A program made the translations under genes and the position numbers. Shown here in pieces: positions 60,549 through 64,000 of a DNA stretch of 64,000 bases. The notes below the pieces were generated by a model. It worked only from the letters and a program-made list of their open reading frames with translations. It was not told the origin of the DNA and did no database searches. Position 1 is the first letter of the stretch; each line of letters opens with the position of its first letter. The stretch spans positions 3,038,001 to 3,102,000 of the forward strand of contig NZ_CP058552.1 of NCBI RefSeq assembly GCF_013401555.1, read 5' to 3'. This stretch comes from Paenibacillus sp. E222. Lineage in GTDB: Bacteria > Bacillota > Bacilli > Paenibacillales > Paenibacillaceae.

Positions 60549-61613
60549 TCAACCGATGGTTTCGATCACATGACCATCCTGATCGGTAATTTCAGTGCGG
60601 GCAATTCGAAATAGAATGCCGGGCAATGAAGCAATCTCAAATGTTTGTTCGACAGGGCGAAGGTTTGCAGCCAACTCCAATACGGCTTGTTCATGCACAA
60701 TCACCTTAATCTGGTTGCCATCCTCCGAAAATGAGGGTGTTCCTCCGGCTTCAAACGTAATGTTCACTCCTGATCCGATTAGGGACAGTGGAGCGCCTTT
60801 TGAAAAGCGGCTGCGTAGTATTTTTCCGATAATTTGGGCCTGTTTTGCTCCGATCTGGAGTTCAGCCGGTACATTTTTTTGCAGTATTCTCTTGCGGGGA
60901 GATGTCCAGGCTAGTTGTTGTATGAATAAAAATGCTGTACTGGAACCTTCCTCTTCAATTCCGCGCTCAACAGCCTGAATCACAGAGGGGATATCCAAAT
61001 ATGAATTTCTCATGAGATCCGTAACGTATTTTGGCATGAATTCAACCAAGGCTGCTAACAAGCCACGTGTATTCCATGTCTGCATCGTTTCGAGTTCCGG
61101 ACCGGTAATTCCCACCATCTGAATGAATTTCACCGTTCCATTGGGTGTGGATATCGTTGTCAGATCAGGATCTTCAATAAAAGAAAGTGCGGTTAGTAAC
61201 GTATCTGAGCCGAGACAAATGGGGCCATTTGCATCCATGTAATCTCCTGCATGAAATACATTCCCACTAGTAAAAACGTATCGTCCAACGTTCTGTAATA
61301 GATTCAGAGCCCAAGACGGGGGAGTAGTCTCTTCTTCACTCCGGGTAAGCCGAAAAGTCATTTCAAATCCATAACCGCTATGCTCCAGATCTTCCGATTC
61401 CTTCTCATACAGTTCCGAAAAACCATAGGTAATGAAATGCCAGTGAGGGATCGGGGTATCCACTTTGTATACGCTAATTCCATTTAGCGGATCAGGTCCA
61501 CCGAGCATATAAGGAATAGCTGTACCATAGTGAAGTGGTTCCTGATCTCCATATAATTCACCAACTGCTGCATCAATGGCATCCCAACCGGATGTGTTTG
61601 CTTCTTCAGTCAT
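60549..61613 (-). CDS. Suppressor-of-fused (SUFU) domain protein
   Basis: A 354-residue protein whose N-terminal 180 residues match the SUFU domain (W-D-A-I-D-A-A, H-W-H-F-I-T-Y-G-F-S-E-L-Y, Y-G-F-E-M-T-F-R). In animals SUFU controls Hedgehog signalling. Bacterial members are mostly of unknown function, and some serve as immunity proteins against polymorphic toxins; no toxin is seen here. The C-terminal 170 residues have no recognised family. AAGGAGG precedes the ATG. It is probably co-transcribed with the LuxR-type gene. Confidence 0.85.
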   Translation of the reverse strand: MTEEANTSGWDAIDAAVGELYGDQEPLHYGTAIPYMLGGPDPLNGISVYKVDTPIPHWHFITYGFSELYEKESEDLEHSGYGFEMTFRLTRSEEETTPPSWALNLLQNVGRYVFTSGNVFHAGDYMDANGPICLGSDTLLTALSFIEDPDLTTISTPNGTVKFIQMVGITGPELETMQTWNTRGLLAALVEFMPKYVTDLMRNSYLDIPSVIQAVERGIEEEGSSTAFLFIQQLAWTSPRKRILQKNVPAELQIGAKQAQIIGKILRSRFSKGAPLSLIGSGVNITFEAGGTPSFSEDGNQIKVIVHEQAVLELAANLRPVEQTFEIASLPGILFRIARTEITDQDGHVIETIG

Positions 61614-61761
61614 TGTTGTGTTCCTCCTTGGCTATCCATTTTCCCGAAAAACATTTAAAATTAAGTCTACCTTTTTCAAAATCGGTTTCAAGCGGCTTAA
61701 GGATGAATTGCTTATCGTAGGACTTGGGGGTTACGATGTCTATTTCAGGGAGGGAATTTAC

Positions 61762-62052
61762 ATGAGTATGAAAGATTTATATCTGGCGGAGTTCAATCAA
61801 AGCAGTTGGGACTCATTTGTGTGACTCTTCGAAAAATCATATTTGGATGTGGAACCAAAATGGGCTGAATGTGCAGAGCAGCGGGGGATTCCGATAGATA
61901 TTAGCAAGGTTATATTATGTGAAATGGGTGAATATGCGCTGCGTTGGATAGACATGAAAGTTCCTGCATTGGGCGACGAAAGTCCTGCCAGCTACCTCAA
62001 AAGCGGGGATACGAATGCCCTAAGAGCAGCAATTATGCAAATGCCTCGATAA
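61762..62052 (+). pseudogene. Small ParS/MbcA-like (DUF2384-type) gene interrupted by an in-frame TGA
   Basis: An AGGGAGG site precedes ATG 61762. The frame runs 20 codons (M-S-M-K-D-L-Y-L-A-E ... W-D-S-F-V), meets TGA at 61822-61824, then continues without further stops for 75 codons to TAA at 62050-62052. The second part includes W-A-E-C-A-E-Q-R-G-I-P-I and the C-terminal pattern P-A-L-G-D-E-S-P-A-S-Y-L, A-L-R-A-A-I-M-Q-M-P-R. That resembles the toxin-binding domain of Xre/MbcA/ParS antitoxins. One base change (TGA from TGG or CGA) would restore it. It is called a pseudogene unless the stop is read through or is a sequencing error. Confidence 0.65.
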
Positions 62053-62163
62053 CTCAAAGGTGGTCAGCGAGTGCATTAAGCGGAAAGTTGATTTTGCAAA
62101 ATAGATATGTTACGCTTACATTACAAGAGAAAAACAACCGAATACACAATAACATCTTTTGAT

Positions 62164-62192
62164 GGATTGTAACTGTGCAGACAGGCAAAACC
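62164..62192 (+). promoter_or_regulatory. Ribonucleic antiterminator (RAT) of the LicT/BglG type
   Basis: The sequence begins GGATTGTAACTG, has a small hairpin around TGCAGACAG, and ends GGCAAAACC. This is the conserved RAT pattern bound by LicT/BglG/SacY antiterminators. Its last two bases are the first two of the terminator stem that follows, so RAT and terminator are mutually exclusive. It should link the downstream gene to beta-glucoside supply through PTS-controlled antitermination. Confidence 0.9.
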
Positions 62193-62256
62193 TAAACTGA
62201 TGGTGAAATGAAGGCTCTTTTTTTGCGAGCTATTTTACCTTGAGTTTAGGTTTTTC
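62191..62256 (+). terminator. Conditional terminator upstream of the GH1 gene
   Basis: CCTAAACT (62191-62198) pairs with AGTTTAGG (62243-62250). Inside, GGTGAAAT/ATTTTACC and GGCTC/GAGC extend the stem, and TTTTTC follows. It is the partner of the RAT at 62164. Confidence 0.88.
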
Positions 62257-62324
62257 TTGTTTTTTGGCCTGAAATACAGCCGTTGTATTCGGGAAAAACC
62301 CAAATAAAATTCGAAAAGAGGTAG

Positions 62325-63788
<1,464 letters not shown>

Positions 63789-63844
63789 TTTGGTCTGACT
63801 CCTTTATCTTAAACCCGGATCGCTGTAGTAATTAGGCTATTCGA

Positions 63845-63874
63845 GGATTGTTACCGCATAAAGCGGGCAAAACC
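63845..63874 (+). promoter_or_regulatory. Second RAT antiterminator site (LicT/BglG type)
   Basis: GGATTGTTACCGC at the start, a small hairpin CCGC/GCGG, and GGCAAAACC at the end repeat the RAT pattern of 62164. It should control a gene beginning just beyond the window edge, likely a PTS permease, antiterminator or another phospho-glucosidase. Confidence 0.88.
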
Positions 63875-63943
63875 CAGCATAAAGCAGGCCATCGGTGATT
63901 ATCTGATCTGAAGCCCTTTAGTTGGCGTGTTGTCCGCTTTTTG
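63860..63943 (+). terminator. Conditional terminator overlapping the second RAT
   Basis: AAAGCGGGCAAAAC (63860-63873, inside the RAT) pairs with GTGTTGTCCGCTTT (63927-63940), with one mismatch and one G-U pair, followed by a T run. Overlap with the RAT makes the two structures alternatives. Confidence 0.8.
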
Positions 63944-64000
63944 ATGTGGGACTGATCGAAACAAGTGCTTACGGGCATAGGGTCAACCGTTTTAACAAAG

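Noticed and set aside
60549..61613. Polymorphic-toxin immunity locus around the SUFU gene
   Set aside because: No toxin with a secretion leader or toxic C-terminal domain is adjacent; the neighbours are a regulator and a lipoprotein.
61822..61824. TGA as a selenocysteine codon
   Set aside because: No SECIS-like hairpin was evident, and the family resembled is not a selenoprotein; a nonsense change or sequencing error is simpler.

Overview
This window looks like a Paenibacillus chromosome segment (Bacillales). The supporting signs are moderate GC content, strong Gram-positive Shine-Dalgarno sites, many lipoproteins with lipoboxes, an S-layer-homology protein, a bacterial expansin, meso-diaminopimelate dehydrogenase, KhtTU-type and Btr/Feu-type systems, and many secreted plant-polysaccharide enzymes. 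No rRNA, tRNA, CRISPR array or phage was recognised. This genus assignment is an inference from gene content; no database was searched.

Layout. 1-1600: the 3' part of a subtilisin-like protease and a YqkB-type Fe-S-assembly-like protein. 1776-14568: a LacI-controlled glycan locus with the regulator, a CUT1 sugar importer without its own ATPase, a membrane-anchored GH30, a cytoplasmic GH35 beta-galactosidase, a secreted GH43-CBM42 arabinofuranosidase and a secreted GH30-CBM13. The enzyme set fits breakdown of arabinogalactan or arabinan side chains outside the cell, import of the oligosaccharides, and final hydrolysis inside. A textbook promoter with a catabolite-repression (cre) site and three LacI-type operators controls the importer. 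14658-21803: a divergent FAD amine oxidase and an operon for an argininosuccinate-lyase-like enzyme, an amidohydrolase and a second CUT1 importer; its substrate is unknown. 21884-22069: an IS3-type relic. 22090-28617: a Fur-boxed ferric-siderophore cluster (two esterases, a Btr-like AraC sensor, a FeuABC-like importer).

28723-35492: exonuclease III, an alpha/beta hydrolase, a tiny exported peptide, diaminopimelate dehydrogenase, a YkgJ-pentapeptide fusion, an FMN reductase and NADP glutamate dehydrogenase. 35818-38060: a GreA-C-like protein with the K+/H+ antiporter pair KhtTU. 38425-46172: expansin, hydrolases, PhzF, oxidoreductase, GNAT, nucleotidyltransferase, DJ-1-like and cyclase genes, mostly monocistronic with their own terminators. 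46424-50937: a histidine kinase/response regulator pair followed by an S-layer-homology protein and an ankyrin lipoprotein. 51022-51281: a tiny gene under a near-perfect LexA (SOS) box.

51999-58758: an unusual oligopeptide-type ABC system. Its binding protein appears circularly permuted, both permeases carry long extra N-terminal membrane regions, and the two ATPases are fused and divergently transcribed. This is my best candidate for something undescribed. 58866-61613: lipoprotein, LuxR-type regulator and Suppressor-of-fused genes with a lux-box-like dyad. 61762-62052: a gene broken by one in-frame TGA. 62164-63946: a phospho-beta-glucosidase under a LicT/BglG-type antiterminator site, with a second such site announcing another operon beyond the window edge.
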